Below, piece after piece: positions 36,608 to 45,718 of a stretch of 64,000 nucleotides of DNA. This DNA comes from Pseudomonas sp. R37(2017) (lineage in GTDB: Bacteria > Pseudomonadota > Gammaproteobacteria > Pseudomonadales > Pseudomonadaceae). The notes under the pieces were generated by a model. It had not been told where the DNA came from. It made no database searches and saw nothing but the letters and a program-made list of their open reading frames with translations. Each line of letters opens with the position of its first letter. Position 1 is the stretch's first letter. Both the position numbers and the translations under genes were made by a program. The stretch spans positions 241,941 to 305,940 of the forward strand of contig NZ_NEHO01000007.1 of NCBI RefSeq assembly GCF_002113375.1, given 5' to 3'.

Positions 36608-37021
36608 GTGAAGAAAATTCTTATCAGCATAAAACCGGAATACGCGTCTAAAATTTATGACGGTGAAAAAACGGTGGAGCTACGAAAACGGATAGGAAAA
36701 GATTTCCAGAGAGGCTGTAAATTATACATCTACTCTTCATCTCCAGTAAAAATGTTGACCGGTGAAGCTGAGATCGGAGAAATTCTTTGCGCATCTCCAG
36801 AACAAATAAAAAAACAGCTTTTCGCTATTGCTGGCATAACACACGCGGCATTCGATGAATATTTCAAGGGCAGCCCGAAAGGATATGCGATTTTTCTAAA
36901 AAATGTTAGAGAATACGAAAAAAAAATCCCTCTACCAGTGCTTCGCGCCAAAGGCATAACCCCTCCTCAGTCTTTCAGCTATCTTAATGAAGAACACGCT
37001 TCACTCATGAGGGGGTATTGA
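36608..37021 (+). CDS. ASCH (PUA-like) domain protein
   Basis: 137 residues from GTG 36608 with AGGAT upstream; an in-frame ATG at 36566 lies antisense to the neighbouring start and is less likely. ASCH hallmarks: ILISIKPEYASKIYDGEKTVELRKR near the start and IYSSSPVKMLTGEAEIGEI. ASCH domains bind RNA or nucleotides, and some are nucleases or deacylases. The stop is followed at once by the kinase ATG, so the two form an operon. Confidence 0.8.
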   Translation: MKKILISIKPEYASKIYDGEKTVELRKRIGKDFQRGCKLYIYSSSPVKMLTGEAEIGEILCASPEQIKKQLFAIAGITHAAFDEYFKGSPKGYAIFLKNVREYEKKIPLPVLRAKGITPPQSFSYLNEEHASLMRGY

Positions 37022-37573
37022 ATGCATATCGGAATTTTTGGCCTCTCGGGCTCGGGTAAAACCACACTTACCAGGCGCCTAGCTGCAATGCACACCGACT
37101 ATACTAGCACATCAGCATCACACCTGCTACGTATACGTGGCCGGACTACCACTCTTAGGGAGCTAGCAGCAAAACATCTACCAGCCAATCAAGATGTACT
37201 CGTTGAAGAATACCGTCAGCTTAGGGAAATAACAAAAAACACAATAATAGAGCTACATGCAGTTATTGAAACTTCTGATTCACTTTATTGGGTACCTGCC
37301 AGCACTCTGAAAAACCTCGAGCTAGACAGAATATTTTTTCTAAAAACCGACCCGAATGAAATATCTAAACGCCGCGAACAAGATAAAGACAAGGAACGGG
37401 TACATCGATCCGGCGCTCAACTTTTTCGCCTACAAGAAGATACAATTATTTATTTGAAACAAATTTATGGCGAGCAACGTATACAGCTAGTTGAGGAGAG
37501 ATATGCATTTCACACGATTCATGATTTCTGTCTAGCTGATGGCGCATCGCCCAGATCTGGGCCGCTTCCTTGA
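37022..37573 (+). CDS. P-loop nucleotide kinase-like protein (3' end altered)
   Basis: 183 residues. Walker A GLSGSGKTTLTRRLA at 7-21, then a kinase-like layout with DRIFFLKTDPNEISKRREQDKDK (lid and phosphate-acceptor region). It resembles adenylate/cytidylate-kinase-like ATPases often paired with RNA-modifying partners; substrate unknown. The last 10-12 residues (ADGASPRSGPLP) read through the antisense strand of a phage portal relic that begins about 37530, so the natural C-terminus has probably been replaced by a deletion junction. Confidence 0.65.
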   Translation: MHIGIFGLSGSGKTTLTRRLAAMHTDYTSTSASHLLRIRGRTTTLRELAAKHLPANQDVLVEEYRQLREITKNTIIELHAVIETSDSLYWVPASTLKNLELDRIFFLKTDPNEISKRREQDKDKERVHRSGAQLFRLQEDTIIYLKQIYGEQRIQLVEERYAFHTIHDFCLADGASPRSGPLP

Positions 37574-37863
37574 TCTATCCGAACCCACCCGCGTTTTGCA
37601 GCACGATGACCATCATCTGCGGCGGTATCTGCAGGCCGGCCAGCATGTCGTCGCGGCTGATGTTCTTGATCGAACCGAACTCATCCTTCGCCGCTACCTC
37701 ATTGACAGGTATCAGCTGAAGACCGTCTTTCTTTCCACCTAGTGCGTACATGAAGATGTTACGGAAATTGCCCGGTCCCTTCGCTGGCTTCAGCGCCGAC
37801 CGCAAGGCAGCAACGTCGGTTTCGTTCTGAGCCGTAACCAGAGCAACCGAATGAGCAGTTCAA
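37530..37863 (-). pseudogene. Relic of a P2-type phage portal protein (gpQ-like)
   Basis: On the minus strand, TAQNETDVAALRSALK, then GPGNFRNIFMYALGGKKDGL, QLIPVNEVAAKDEFGSIKN and DDMLAGLQIPPQMM followed by NAGGFG match the middle to late part of P2-family portal proteins. A TAG at 37575-37577 replaces the expected codon after GGFG, and reading continues as IKEAAQIWA before the fragment ends. Both ends are missing. It shows that a P2-like prophage once occupied this junction. Confidence 0.8.
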
Positions 37864-38165
37864 GCAACTCGTCAACATCCAGCGTGTATTACCAGAGCAT
37901 GCATCACAAGAGCAAATAGAAGCTGTTGATCATCGGGTTATTCGAATGCACGAGGTGGATTGCAAGCCTCTGCGTAAGAAATGCCGCCTCGCTGACCTTC
38001 ACCACATTGCCGGTATTCCGGCCAGGGGCGCAGCCCTTTTACGTCCCCACTTCGATTCCACCGAAAGCCATAACTAGCTGATTTATTAATAGTTACTAGT
38101 AGGGGTACGCCAAATTTTCCACCGAATTCCAGACCCGCAGAAAACCTGGCCTCGCCTAAGGCTAC
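37864..38165. other. Junction debris between portal relic and tRNA-like end
   Basis: A plus-strand open stretch without good start ends at TAG 38075-38077 (VNIQRVLPEHASQEQIEAV, then RMHEVDCKPLRKK), perhaps another gene fragment. The ten-mer ttccaccgaa occurs twice here (38055, 38118) and once just after the intact tRNA-Thr (29740), and taggggtac occurs at 38099 as before the integrase, so old attachment or arm sites may be present. Confidence 0.4.
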
Positions 38166-38222
38166 CGTTCGTTTGGTGCCGCACCATACAAAACAAAGCC
38201 CCCGCAGAAATGCAGGGGCTTT
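38166..38222. repeat. Degenerate tRNA-Thr 3' end plus terminator (junction of islands A and B)
   Basis: GTTCGTTTGGTGCCGCACCA at 38167-38186 is a decayed copy of the T-arm and acceptor end of the tRNA at 29646. It is followed by tacaaaac and a terminator (aaagcccccgca, 38195-38206, with tgcaggggcttt, 38211-38222) also present after the third tRNA-like end at 47198. This is an att site between tandem insertions. Confidence 0.75.
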
Positions 38223-38456
38223 GTTGTTTCCGGGGTTGGGAAACTTTCCTGGAAGCGGCCAGATTGCTGCGACAAGACCAGCACTGTCTCAAGACCAAAC
38301 ATTGCCCACGCGCCTCCCCGTTACAACTTCACATCAGCGCGACGTTGACGGGCTCTTACACCTACCTATAATGCACCCCAACACACCCGCCAAGCCTAGG
38401 TTGACCCAGTCAGCAAGCTCAAATCGTGCGGGTTTTTTTTGCCCGGAGAAAACTAC

Positions 38457-39446
38457 ATGAGGCCCTTCGACAAGCCGGCCCTCAGCGTAGAACAGCAATT
38501 GGAACTGCTAAAGCAACGAGGCCTGCACGTCGCCAACGACGATCGGGCTATGCGCTTTCTTGAAGTGGTCACGCTGTTTCGCCCGAGCCCCTACATGCGC
38601 CCCTTCCAGGAGCCAGGCCCTGAGCATACCTTCAAGCCCGGTAGCACTCTGAAAGCAGTCGTCGACATCTACCGATTCGATGGTTCGTTGCGCCGCATGA
38701 CCATGGACGCCATAGAACGTATCGAAGTCGCCATACGCGCGACCATCAGCAATCACATGTGCCCCAAGTATGGGCCTGACTGGATAGCTGACGCGTCAAT
38801 CTTCTCCTCGTCATATTCACATTCCGATCTACTGCGCCCTCTGCGAGATCAGCTGAGCAAGGAACGGAACAAACTTGGACGCGAGATTGATCGCATAAAA
38901 AAGAGTCGTCAGGCCGATAGCGTCCAGAAACAGCGGATTGAAAACCGCATGCGCGATAACTATTTTCGATTCTACGGGTCGACTTATGCCCATCCTGAAT
39001 TGCCACCCGCTTGGGCTGTTCTGGAAGAACTCAGCCTCGGAACGGTATCTACCCTCTTCAATGCCATAGGCAAAAGCGTCGACAAGAAAGCGATCGCCAG
39101 CAGATTCAATCTGCCCTTCGAAGTACTGGCCTCTTGGCTCCACACCCTGACCTTCATTCGAAACTGCTGCGCCCACCACTCACGACTATGGAACCGAGAA
39201 CTTTCGATTCGACCATCCTTACCCAAAGAATGGATCATCCCAAATGCGCCTGTCGACTGGCCTCAACCCAAGCAGCGGCTATACATCGTATTGACCATGC
39301 TGGCTTATCTAACCGACTTGATCAGTCCAGACAGCCAGTGGAAATTTCGCCTGGCCGAAATCATGGATCAGCAGGAACCGGGTTACTTGAGACTCATGGG
39401 ATTTCCAAATGATTGGAAACGTCTGCAGCAATGGTATTTGGAGTAA
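38457..39446 (+). CDS. Abi_2-family (AbiD/AbiF-like) abortive infection protein
   Basis: 329 residues from ATG 38457 with GGAG 8 bases upstream (TTG 38439 is an in-frame alternative). Features: FDKPALSVEQQLELLKQRG start, LKAVVDIYRFDGSLRRMTMDAIERIEVAIR, PPAWAVLEELSLGTVS and the HEPN-type RN-x3-H motif FIRNCCAHHSRLWNREL, which marks a predicted RNase active site. Abi_2 proteins kill or stall the phage-infected host. It occupies the spot next to the att site where a second integrase should lie. Confidence 0.88.
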   Translation: MRPFDKPALSVEQQLELLKQRGLHVANDDRAMRFLEVVTLFRPSPYMRPFQEPGPEHTFKPGSTLKAVVDIYRFDGSLRRMTMDAIERIEVAIRATISNHMCPKYGPDWIADASIFSSSYSHSDLLRPLRDQLSKERNKLGREIDRIKKSRQADSVQKQRIENRMRDNYFRFYGSTYAHPELPPAWAVLEELSLGTVSTLFNAIGKSVDKKAIASRFNLPFEVLASWLHTLTFIRNCCAHHSRLWNRELSIRPSLPKEWIIPNAPVDWPQPKQRLYIVLTMLAYLTDLISPDSQWKFRLAEIMDQQEPGYLRLMGFPNDWKRLQQWYLE

Positions 39447-39976
39447 GGAAGTCAGAAATAAACCACGATTGGTTTCCTGCTCGATCACTCAAGCCAAAAA
39501 CCGTGGTCTGTTCCCATCGAGTCGATGAACTCCCTCACCCGGTCGGCAAAAACATTACCGCCCTACAAAATAGTCGTGGCGTATCCAAGCGGGCTACAAA
39601 GCCGCCCTGCCTGGACGGACCTTATTCAAAAAATCTAAAGCCCACGCAAACGTCTGTGGAAAACACTGATTTCCACCGATGGATAATTTCATCCATAGCC
39701 GCAGATCTCTCGAACATTCGAACCCTGACCCGAATTATCCACAGACGTAGAAAAGATCGGGCAATGAACTGTCGTCGACAGCAACCCAGGTAGCCAGAAC
39801 CTTTTAGGCTAAGCCACGCCGTGGTGGTTCTCCCAAAGTGCGATTAGCGTCCGGCGGGCCAAGCCACCTCGACCAGATATGCGTCGCAAGGCTACAAGGA
39901 ACGCGCCGAGCCGCAAGCTGCTGCGATTAACCGCAGACTCGGATCGTGCCGAACTCCGGCAGGTGTGCTTGTCGAA
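39447..39976. pseudogene. Integrase 3' remnant and post-integrase repeat, copy 2
   Basis: 39534-39600 encodes HPVGKNITALQNSRGVSK, matching HPVGDNITALQNNRGASK at the end of the intact integrase. It is followed to 39857 by DNA homologous to 31215-31532. No catalytic part of this second integrase remains. From 39858 to the end of the glycan operon I see no gene. Confidence 0.8.
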
Positions 39977-41119
39977 TCAGCGACACAGTTCGTTCCGCAA
40001 GACCTCCACCACGCGTTCCTGCTGCTCGATCGACATACCTACCCACAGCGGCAGTCGCAGCAAGCGTTCCGAGAGGCTCACCGTGTTGTCCATGGCGCCA
40101 TGGACACGGCCGTAACGCTGGCCAGCCGGCGAGGAGTGGAGGGGCACGTAATGGAAGACCGAATTGATGCCCTCTCGCTTGAGGGCATCGAGCACCGGTT
40201 GTCGCGGCACGTCTGCGGGCAGCAGCACGTAGTACATGTGCGCGTTGTGCTGGCAGTCGGCCGGCACGATAGGCCGGCGCAGTGCCCCGCTGGTTTCCAG
40301 CGGCGCCAGCAATTCGTGATACCGCTGCCAGATGGCAAGCCGCGCCTGCGTGATGTGTTCGGCCTCTTCCAACTGTGCCCAGAGAAACGCGGCAGTCACG
40401 TCCCCTGGAAGGAATGACGACCCGACTTCCTGCCAAGTGTACTTGTCGACCTCGCCGCGGAAGAAACGGCTACGGTCAGTGCCTTTTTCGCGAATGATTT
40501 CTGCGCGCAACACGTACGCAGGATCATTGACGAGCAATGCGCCGCCCTCGCCCGAAATGACGTTCTTGGTTTCATGGAAGCTGAAGGCGCCGAGGTCCCC
40601 GATACTGCCCAGAGCCCGGCCCTTGTATGCGGCCATGACCCCCTGTGCCGCATCCTCGACCACCTTGAGGTTGTGACGCCGGGCGATCTCCATGATCGTA
40701 TCCATCTCGCAACTCACTCCCGCATAATGAACCGGCACGATTGCCTTGGTGCGCGGTGTGATGGCCGCTTCGATCAGCGTCTCATCCAGGTTCAGGGTGT
40801 CCGGACGGATATCGACGAACACGGGAACGCCGCCGCGCAAAACGAAGGCATTGGCCGTGGAAACGAACGTGAACGAGGGCATGATGACCTCGTCGCCCGG
40901 CTGGATGTCCAACAACAACGCGGACATTTCCAGCGCTGCCGTGCACGAGTGGGTCAGCAAGGCCTTGCTCGAGCCGGTACGTTCGGTCAACCACTCATGG
41001 CACCGCTTGGTGAACGGGCCATCGCCGGCGAGAATATTGCCGAACTTGGCTTCAGCGATGTAATAAAGTTCTTTCCCCGTCATGTAGGGGCGATTGAACT
41101 GGATCTTTTTGTCTTCCAC
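39977..41119 (-). CDS. DegT/DnrJ/EryC1-family sugar aminotransferase (RffA/WecE-like)
   Basis: 380 residues from GTG 41117-41119 with GAAGG upstream; TTG 41140 is a longer alternative. PLP fold: LTHSCTAALEMSALLLDI, PSFTFVSTANAFVLRGG, VEDAAQGVMAAYKGR, and the PLP-lysine segment AFSFHETKNVISGEGGA. The FHETKN form is characteristic of RffA, which makes dTDP-4-amino-4,6-dideoxygalactose from the dTDP-4-keto sugar. Last gene of the glycan operon. Its dTDP-sugar substrate would come from the rml pathway. Confidence 0.88.
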   Translation of the reverse strand: MEDKKIQFNRPYMTGKELYYIAEAKFGNILAGDGPFTKRCHEWLTERTGSSKALLTHSCTAALEMSALLLDIQPGDEVIMPSFTFVSTANAFVLRGGVPVFVDIRPDTLNLDETLIEAAITPRTKAIVPVHYAGVSCEMDTIMEIARRHNLKVVEDAAQGVMAAYKGRALGSIGDLGAFSFHETKNVISGEGGALLVNDPAYVLRAEIIREKGTDRSRFFRGEVDKYTWQEVGSSFLPGDVTAAFLWAQLEEAEHITQARLAIWQRYHELLAPLETSGALRRPIVPADCQHNAHMYYVLLPADVPRQPVLDALKREGINSVFHYVPLHSSPAGQRYGRVHGAMDNTVSLSERLLRLPLWVGMSIEQQERVVEVLRNELCR

Positions 41120-41192
41120 CGTTTGAGCCTTCGCGCGCAAATTTTAATCGGGTCGAACCGGACATCACGTCGTTATGCAAAGCGGGGGAGCA

Positions 41193-42065
41193 TCAACTCT
41201 TTTTCCGGGCGACAAGCAGCCTGGAAGCACCGACCGGAAAACTCACTCCCACCTTGATGAGCAAACACTCCAGCCACATCACGAAACCAAACAGCACATT
41301 GAGCGCCCTGGGTACCGCTAATTCGGCGGTCTCGCTCGTATCGCCCCGCTGTTGCTTCTTGGCGCCGCGCGAAATCATCATTGCCGGCAGCAGTAACGAG
41401 ACGAACGATGTGCTGCGCACGACAGAAAACCCCGCCTCTTCCATCTTGCGATGCAGGTCGGCGGCATCGTAGCGTCGCACGTGGCAGGAATATTCATCCA
41501 CCTGGCTCCACAGCCACTGATGCTGGGGCACGGTCAACAACACGATGCCCCCGGGCTTCAGGGCACGGTGCATCTGCTGGAGCACCAGGGTATCCGCCTC
41601 GATGTGCTCGATGACATCGAACGCGCCAATCACTTCGAACTCGTCGATGTAGGGGATATCACGCGCATCCATCTGCACGAACTCGGCACCGGGCAAGCGA
41701 GAGGAGGCAAACTTCAACCCGGTCGAGAACATCTCGCTGCCAAGCAACGTGGCCTTCGGAAACGCCGAGGCGACCCGACTCAGGATGAAGCCGGTACCGC
41801 ACCCGATTTCCAGAAATGAACGCATGCGCGGCGCATATTTCGTCAGCGCCCATGTAATCAACCTGCCACGGGCCCGGAACCAGAAATGGCCGCTTTCAAG
41901 ATGCGCGTAGGTCTCGTAGAAGTCGGCCTTGAAGCCCTCCTGCTTGTCCTCGAGTTCCGGCGCAAACGCGGCAAAACCGTTCTTTCGAGCCACCTGATGT
42001 CCACACTGGACGCATGCCCATTGCTCCGAGGCGTACGGCGTCTCGCATTCAGAACAGATCTTCAC
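41193..42065 (-). CDS. Class I SAM-dependent methyltransferase with N-terminal zinc ribbon
   Basis: 290 residues. Two CxxC pairs near the start (CSECETPYASEQWACVQCG) look like a zinc ribbon. SAM motif FLEIGCGTGFILSRVA, then FDVIEHIEADTLVLQQMHRALKPGG. C-terminal hydrophobic stretch VLFGFVMWLECLLIKVGVSF may touch the membrane. Probably methylates a sugar or lipid-linked glycan in this cluster. The start overlaps the GtrA-like gene by 4 bp. Confidence 0.85.
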   Translation of the reverse strand: MKICSECETPYASEQWACVQCGHQVARKNGFAAFAPELEDKQEGFKADFYETYAHLESGHFWFRARGRLITWALTKYAPRMRSFLEIGCGTGFILSRVASAFPKATLLGSEMFSTGLKFASSRLPGAEFVQMDARDIPYIDEFEVIGAFDVIEHIEADTLVLQQMHRALKPGGIVLLTVPQHQWLWSQVDEYSCHVRRYDAADLHRKMEEAGFSVVRSTSFVSLLLPAMMISRGAKKQQRGDTSETAELAVPRALNVLFGFVMWLECLLIKVGVSFPVGASRLLVARKKS

Positions 42066-42481
42066 GCCTGGGTCCCATCCGGTTGGTCATGTCGAAAGAC
42101 GAACAACTTGAAGACGACGAACAAGAAACCTCCTACAACGAAAATGGCAGCGGCCTGGACCCACTGATGAGGATATCCCAGCTTGTCGACCAACACCGTC
42201 AGCAAGGCCAGGTTGAGCAGATAGCCGGCTGCGTGCGCCAGGCCGAAGCGCCAGGCCGTCCCCACGACGTTGCCGCGATGCTCGAACGCCCAATTGCGGT
42301 TGCCCAGGAAGCTGATGCAGATGCCAAGCACATACAGGAAGCTCATGGCCAGCTTGAATGGGATGCCCAGCCACGTCAACGCCAGGTAGGCCGCATAGCC
42401 GACGGCATTGCAGGCGACGCCGACGACTGCGTAACGGAGAATGGGCCGGATCACGGGTCGCCAGCGCTGCATTGGAATCAC
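42062..42481 (-). CDS. GtrA-family membrane protein
   Basis: 139 residues with four membrane spans (RYAVVGVACNAVGYAAYLAL, FKLAMSFLYVLGICISFLG, FGLAHAAGYLLNLALLTVL, AAAIFVVGGFLFVVFKLFVF). NRNWAFEHRG and FKLFVFR are GtrA signatures. GtrA is thought to flip undecaprenyl-phosphate-linked sugar for O-antigen modification and fits with the GtrB-like enzyme at 44088. Overlaps both neighbours by 4 bp. Confidence 0.9.
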   Translation of the reverse strand: MIPMQRWRPVIRPILRYAVVGVACNAVGYAAYLALTWLGIPFKLAMSFLYVLGICISFLGNRNWAFEHRGNVVGTAWRFGLAHAAGYLLNLALLTVLVDKLGYPHQWVQAAAIFVVGGFLFVVFKLFVFRHDQPDGTQA

Positions 42482-43398
42482 TCATCTCCCCAGACGGCGA
42501 TCCCGAAACCGGTCTTGCCATAGCCGTTGCCGTTATAAAGCATGTAGCGGCGACCGGCATGATCGAAGACGAACGGGTAACAGATCATCTCCGAGTCCCA
42601 ACCCGACTCCGATACGTCGATTCCCACCTGCTCATCGTGTCGCGTCCATTGCACGCCATCGGACGAGGTTGCGTAGCGGATCCGGTAGGTGGGGCAGTCT
42701 TTCGTGGCCCGGGAGCAGAACCACATCCGGTACATGTCCGCATCCTTGAGCACACGCGGCACACCCAGGGCGTACTCGTGTTCGTCACGGAACCCGATGG
42801 CAACCGTGCCGTCGCGCTCCCACTCGATCCCGTCGGCGGACTCGGCATACTCGAGATGATAGAAGTGCTTCGCTTCCGAAGGGCCTTGCTCCCATCGCAC
42901 ACAGGAGGTGAACCAGGCCCGGAATCGTCCGGCCTCGAACTGCACCTCGGGGGTGGCGACGAAGTGAGGAAGATCGCGGGTGCGGTCGATGACGGGGCCG
43001 CGGAACAGCTTCTCGAAGCGCTGGGTGGCCTCGTTCCATTCGGCCAGGCCGATGGAATTGCGGATCTTCACCGTCACGCCCAGGTTGATCCCGGTGTAGT
43101 ACAGCAGCTTGCGGCCACCGACGTTGACGATCGAATTGGGCAAGGCGCCACTGTCGTCGAAACATCCGAGGTCACCCGGTTCAAGGACCGGATCCGGATG
43201 GACGCTCAAGACCTTGGTCGGGTCCCGCATGTCGATCTCGAGGAAGCCGCCGTGTCCGCGATTGTTCTTGTCACGCGATGAGAAATAGATGCGATACAGG
43301 TCGCCGTTCACCTGCTCGGCAATGGGAATCATCGCGTGAGAATACAACCAGTCGCTCTGCCCTTCTGCGCAGAATATCTTTCCTAGTTTTTTCCACAT
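42478..43398 (-). CDS. Five-bladed beta-propeller protein of the GH43/GH32-like superfamily
   Basis: 306 residues. Repeated blade-like strands: LYRIYFSSRDKNNRGHGGFLEID, RKLLYYTGINLG, GRFRAWFTSCVRWE, MYRMWFCSRATKD and YRIRYATSSDGVQWTRHD. Acidic residues at blade starts (DSGALPNSIV, GWDSEMICYPFV) could be catalytic. Such proteins occur in polysaccharide clusters, sometimes as enzymes acting on glycosidic bonds; the exact reaction is unknown. No signal peptide, so cytosolic. Confidence 0.75.
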   Translation of the reverse strand: MWKKLGKIFCAEGQSDWLYSHAMIPIAEQVNGDLYRIYFSSRDKNNRGHGGFLEIDMRDPTKVLSVHPDPVLEPGDLGCFDDSGALPNSIVNVGGRKLLYYTGINLGVTVKIRNSIGLAEWNEATQRFEKLFRGPVIDRTRDLPHFVATPEVQFEAGRFRAWFTSCVRWEQGPSEAKHFYHLEYAESADGIEWERDGTVAIGFRDEHEYALGVPRVLKDADMYRMWFCSRATKDCPTYRIRYATSSDGVQWTRHDEQVGIDVSESGWDSEMICYPFVFDHAGRRYMLYNGNGYGKTGFGIAVWGDE

Positions 43399-43428
43399 GG
43401 GATTTCTTCAAACCAATGATGATGTTCT

Positions 43429-44091
43429 TTAGATGTTCCTGACGCGGGTACTCGGTACGCGCGACCGTTCGGTGGCTTGTCCGACGTACACGCCTTCGGC
43501 AGCGACATCTCCAAGTATCAGGGCGCCGGCGCCGATGATGCATTTCTCGCCAATGGTGACGTGATCGCGAAGGGTCGCGTTGACGCCGAGAAAACAGCTT
43601 TCCCCGATCGTCACACGGCCGGATACGACGATGTGCGAGGCCAGGAAACAGTGGTCTTCGATACGCGAATGATGTCCGATGTGATTGCCGCTCCACAGGG
43701 TCACGTTGTTGCCGATGCGCACGAAGGGCTGAATGGTATTGTCTTCCAGGATGAAGCAGTTTTCGCCGATGTCCTCTGTCAGCACCGAGGCTCGCGAACT
43801 GATGTAGCTGACCATTTCGTAGCCCAGCGCCTTGACTGCCAGATACTTTTCCTTGCGCATCTGGTTGAGTTTGGAATAGCCGAGCGCGACGAAAAAGGCA
43901 TACCGGTCGGGCGGGTAGATCTGGGTGACTTCATCGAATGCCACCACCGGAAATCCCTTGAAGCTCTTGTCGGCCGGCATGTAGGCGGGATCGACGGCAA
44001 ACGCCTCGACCTGATAGTCGGAGTCGTTGGAAAAATAATAGAGCGCGAGCTCGGCGGCGTCGGTGAGACCAAAAATTATGAGTTTTTTCAT
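43429..44091 (-). CDS. NeuD/PglD-like sugar O- or N-acetyltransferase
   Basis: 220 residues. N-terminal Rossmann-like half (KLIIFGLTDAAELALYYFSND), C-terminal left-handed beta-helix with hexapeptide repeats (IGENCFILEDNTIQPFVRIG, VTIGESCFLGVNATLRDHV, IGEKCIIGAGALILGDV). Conserved His in HIGHHSRIEDHCFLASH is the usual catalytic base. Probably acetylates the aminosugar produced by the RffA-like enzyme (inference from operon). Overlaps the upstream GT2 gene (ATGA). Confidence 0.88.
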   Translation of the reverse strand: MKKLIIFGLTDAAELALYYFSNDSDYQVEAFAVDPAYMPADKSFKGFPVVAFDEVTQIYPPDRYAFFVALGYSKLNQMRKEKYLAVKALGYEMVSYISSRASVLTEDIGENCFILEDNTIQPFVRIGNNVTLWSGNHIGHHSRIEDHCFLASHIVVSGRVTIGESCFLGVNATLRDHVTIGEKCIIGAGALILGDVAAEGVYVGQATERSRVPSTRVRNI

Positions 44092-45029
44092 TCGATGTTC
44101 CGCACCTCAGCCTGACGGTAGACGTTCCGGACGATAGTGTAGGGTCTCTGTTTGACTTCGGAATAGATCTTGGCGAGATAAATCCCGACCACGCCGACGA
44201 ATGCGATGATCAGGCCGCCGAGCAGCCAGATCGAAGCCATCAGCGACGTATAGCCGCTGGGCGGGTTCGCCAGGAGCAGCCAGTTGACGATGAGAAAGCT
44301 CGTGTAGGCGGCCGACAGCAGGAAGATCGCGCAGCCCACGACGAAGATTCCCACCAGCGGTGCACTGCTGAAGGCAGTAATCGAATTGACCAGTTGCGCC
44401 ACTTTCTTTCCCAGCGTGTAGGTCGTCTCGTCACGACTGCTCTTGACGATGGTCTGCGCACGCTGATCGAAGCCGGTGATGACCCACAGACCCGCCATGA
44501 ACAGCTCGCGTTCGTCATGCTGAATCAGCGCGTCCACATAGCGGCGCGACATCAGCCTGGCGACGACGATATTGTCGGGCATATCCAGCCCGCTGAGGAA
44601 ACGGAAGAGTTTGTAGAACACCTGCCCGGTCCAGCGCTCGAAGTGCTTGCCTTTTCGCTGCTGCTGGACACCGTAGACCACATCGGCCTTTTCGCGCTCC
44701 ATCTGCTCGCTGAACGAGAGCAACCATGCCGGATCTTCCTCCAGGTCGCTATCGATCAGGAAGACACGTTCACCGCGGGCATGTCGCAGGCCCGTCATCA
44801 TGGCCTTGTGGTGGCCAAAGTTGCGCGAGAGATCGACGACCACCACGTGGTGATCGGTTTCGGTCAACTGGACGGCCAGTTCCAGGCTTGAATCGGGCGA
44901 ACCGTCGTTGACCAGTACGATTTCGTAATCATCTCCGACCAGTTGTTGTGCCGCCTGGCTTGCACGGAGATGGAACTGCTCGAGGAACTTGGCCGAGCGG
45001 TAAAGCGTGGAGACGATGGACAGCTTCAT
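44088..45029 (-). CDS. GtrB/DPM1-like glycosyltransferase family 2
   Basis: 313 residues from ATG 45027-45029 (MKLSIVSTLYRSAKFLEQF); the longer frame is not needed. GT-A fold: YEIVLVNDGSPDSSLELAV and the DxD-like VFLIDSDLEEDPAWLL. Two C-terminal membrane spans (VGIFVVGCAIFLLSAAYTSFLIV and ASIWLLGGLIIAFVGVVGIY) followed by LAKIYSEVKQRPY, the GtrB tail. Moves a sugar from a nucleotide donor to undecaprenyl phosphate at the inner face. Confidence 0.9.
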   Translation of the reverse strand: MKLSIVSTLYRSAKFLEQFHLRASQAAQQLVGDDYEIVLVNDGSPDSSLELAVQLTETDHHVVVVDLSRNFGHHKAMMTGLRHARGERVFLIDSDLEEDPAWLLSFSEQMEREKADVVYGVQQQRKGKHFERWTGQVFYKLFRFLSGLDMPDNIVVARLMSRRYVDALIQHDERELFMAGLWVITGFDQRAQTIVKSSRDETTYTLGKKVAQLVNSITAFSSAPLVGIFVVGCAIFLLSAAYTSFLIVNWLLLANPPSGYTSLMASIWLLGGLIIAFVGVVGIYLAKIYSEVKQRPYTIVRNVYRQAEVRNIE

Positions 45030-45718
45030 GCTTTGACATGCCTCATGTAACGGTGCGCGTCCTTGCCGCAATTGAACAGCAGATCCAGGACGGTGACGCC
45101 ATGGGTGAATTCCCCCCAGAGCTGCGGATACTCGGGGAAGCCGGCGTAATCGAACCATTGCAGCGCAATGCCGGCGTCGTCGAACAGCGGCGCCTCAATG
45201 TAATCCTTTGCCGCCGGCCCCGACAGGTATTGCGTCGCGCCGGCCTGCTGACAAAGGTCCACCAGCCGGGCAGTCCGGGTTTTATCGCCGGTGGACATGT
45301 AGTCCCAGCAATTGGTAATGCGGGTTTCAATACCGATGTATTGGCAAATCGCTTCCATGAACTTCCGGTTCATCGGCGACAAACCCGTATGGGTCTCCAC
45401 CAGATAGAGCGGCTCGAGCCACTGGGCGACCTCATCGAAGAAAGGCGCTCGCCGATAGTTGCTCTGTAACGTTTTCCAGTGCTTGACCTGCCAGGCGGGG
45501 GCCAGTTCGACATCGCGAATGCGGCGACTGATGCCTTGCCCGACAGGCACGCTGAGCCATTGGACGCCTTGCGGCGTCTTGATCAGGTTGCGATTGCGCC
45601 AGTCGTTCTTGGTGAACTGCATGTCGTCATAGAGGATGAACTCATCGACCGCGGCGATCATGTCGAAATAGCCCTTCCAGGGTATGTAGTTCGACTGGAG
45701 AATGGCAACGGTCTTCAT
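45026..45718 (-). CDS. WbqC-family protein
   Basis: 230 residues from ATG 45716-45718 (MKTVAILQSNYIPWKGYFDM), a textbook WbqC start. DEFILYDDMQFTKNDWRNRN and KTPQGVQWLSVPVG follow. WbqC-like proteins occur in O-antigen clusters and are linked to aminosugar acylation, but the reaction is unproven. Overlaps the flanking genes by 4 bp at both ends. Confidence 0.9.
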   Translation of the reverse strand: MKTVAILQSNYIPWKGYFDMIAAVDEFILYDDMQFTKNDWRNRNLIKTPQGVQWLSVPVGQGISRRIRDVELAPAWQVKHWKTLQSNYRRAPFFDEVAQWLEPLYLVETHTGLSPMNRKFMEAICQYIGIETRITNCWDYMSTGDKTRTARLVDLCQQAGATQYLSGPAAKDYIEAPLFDDAGIALQWFDYAGFPEYPQLWGEFTHGVTVLDLLFNCGKDAHRYMRHVKA

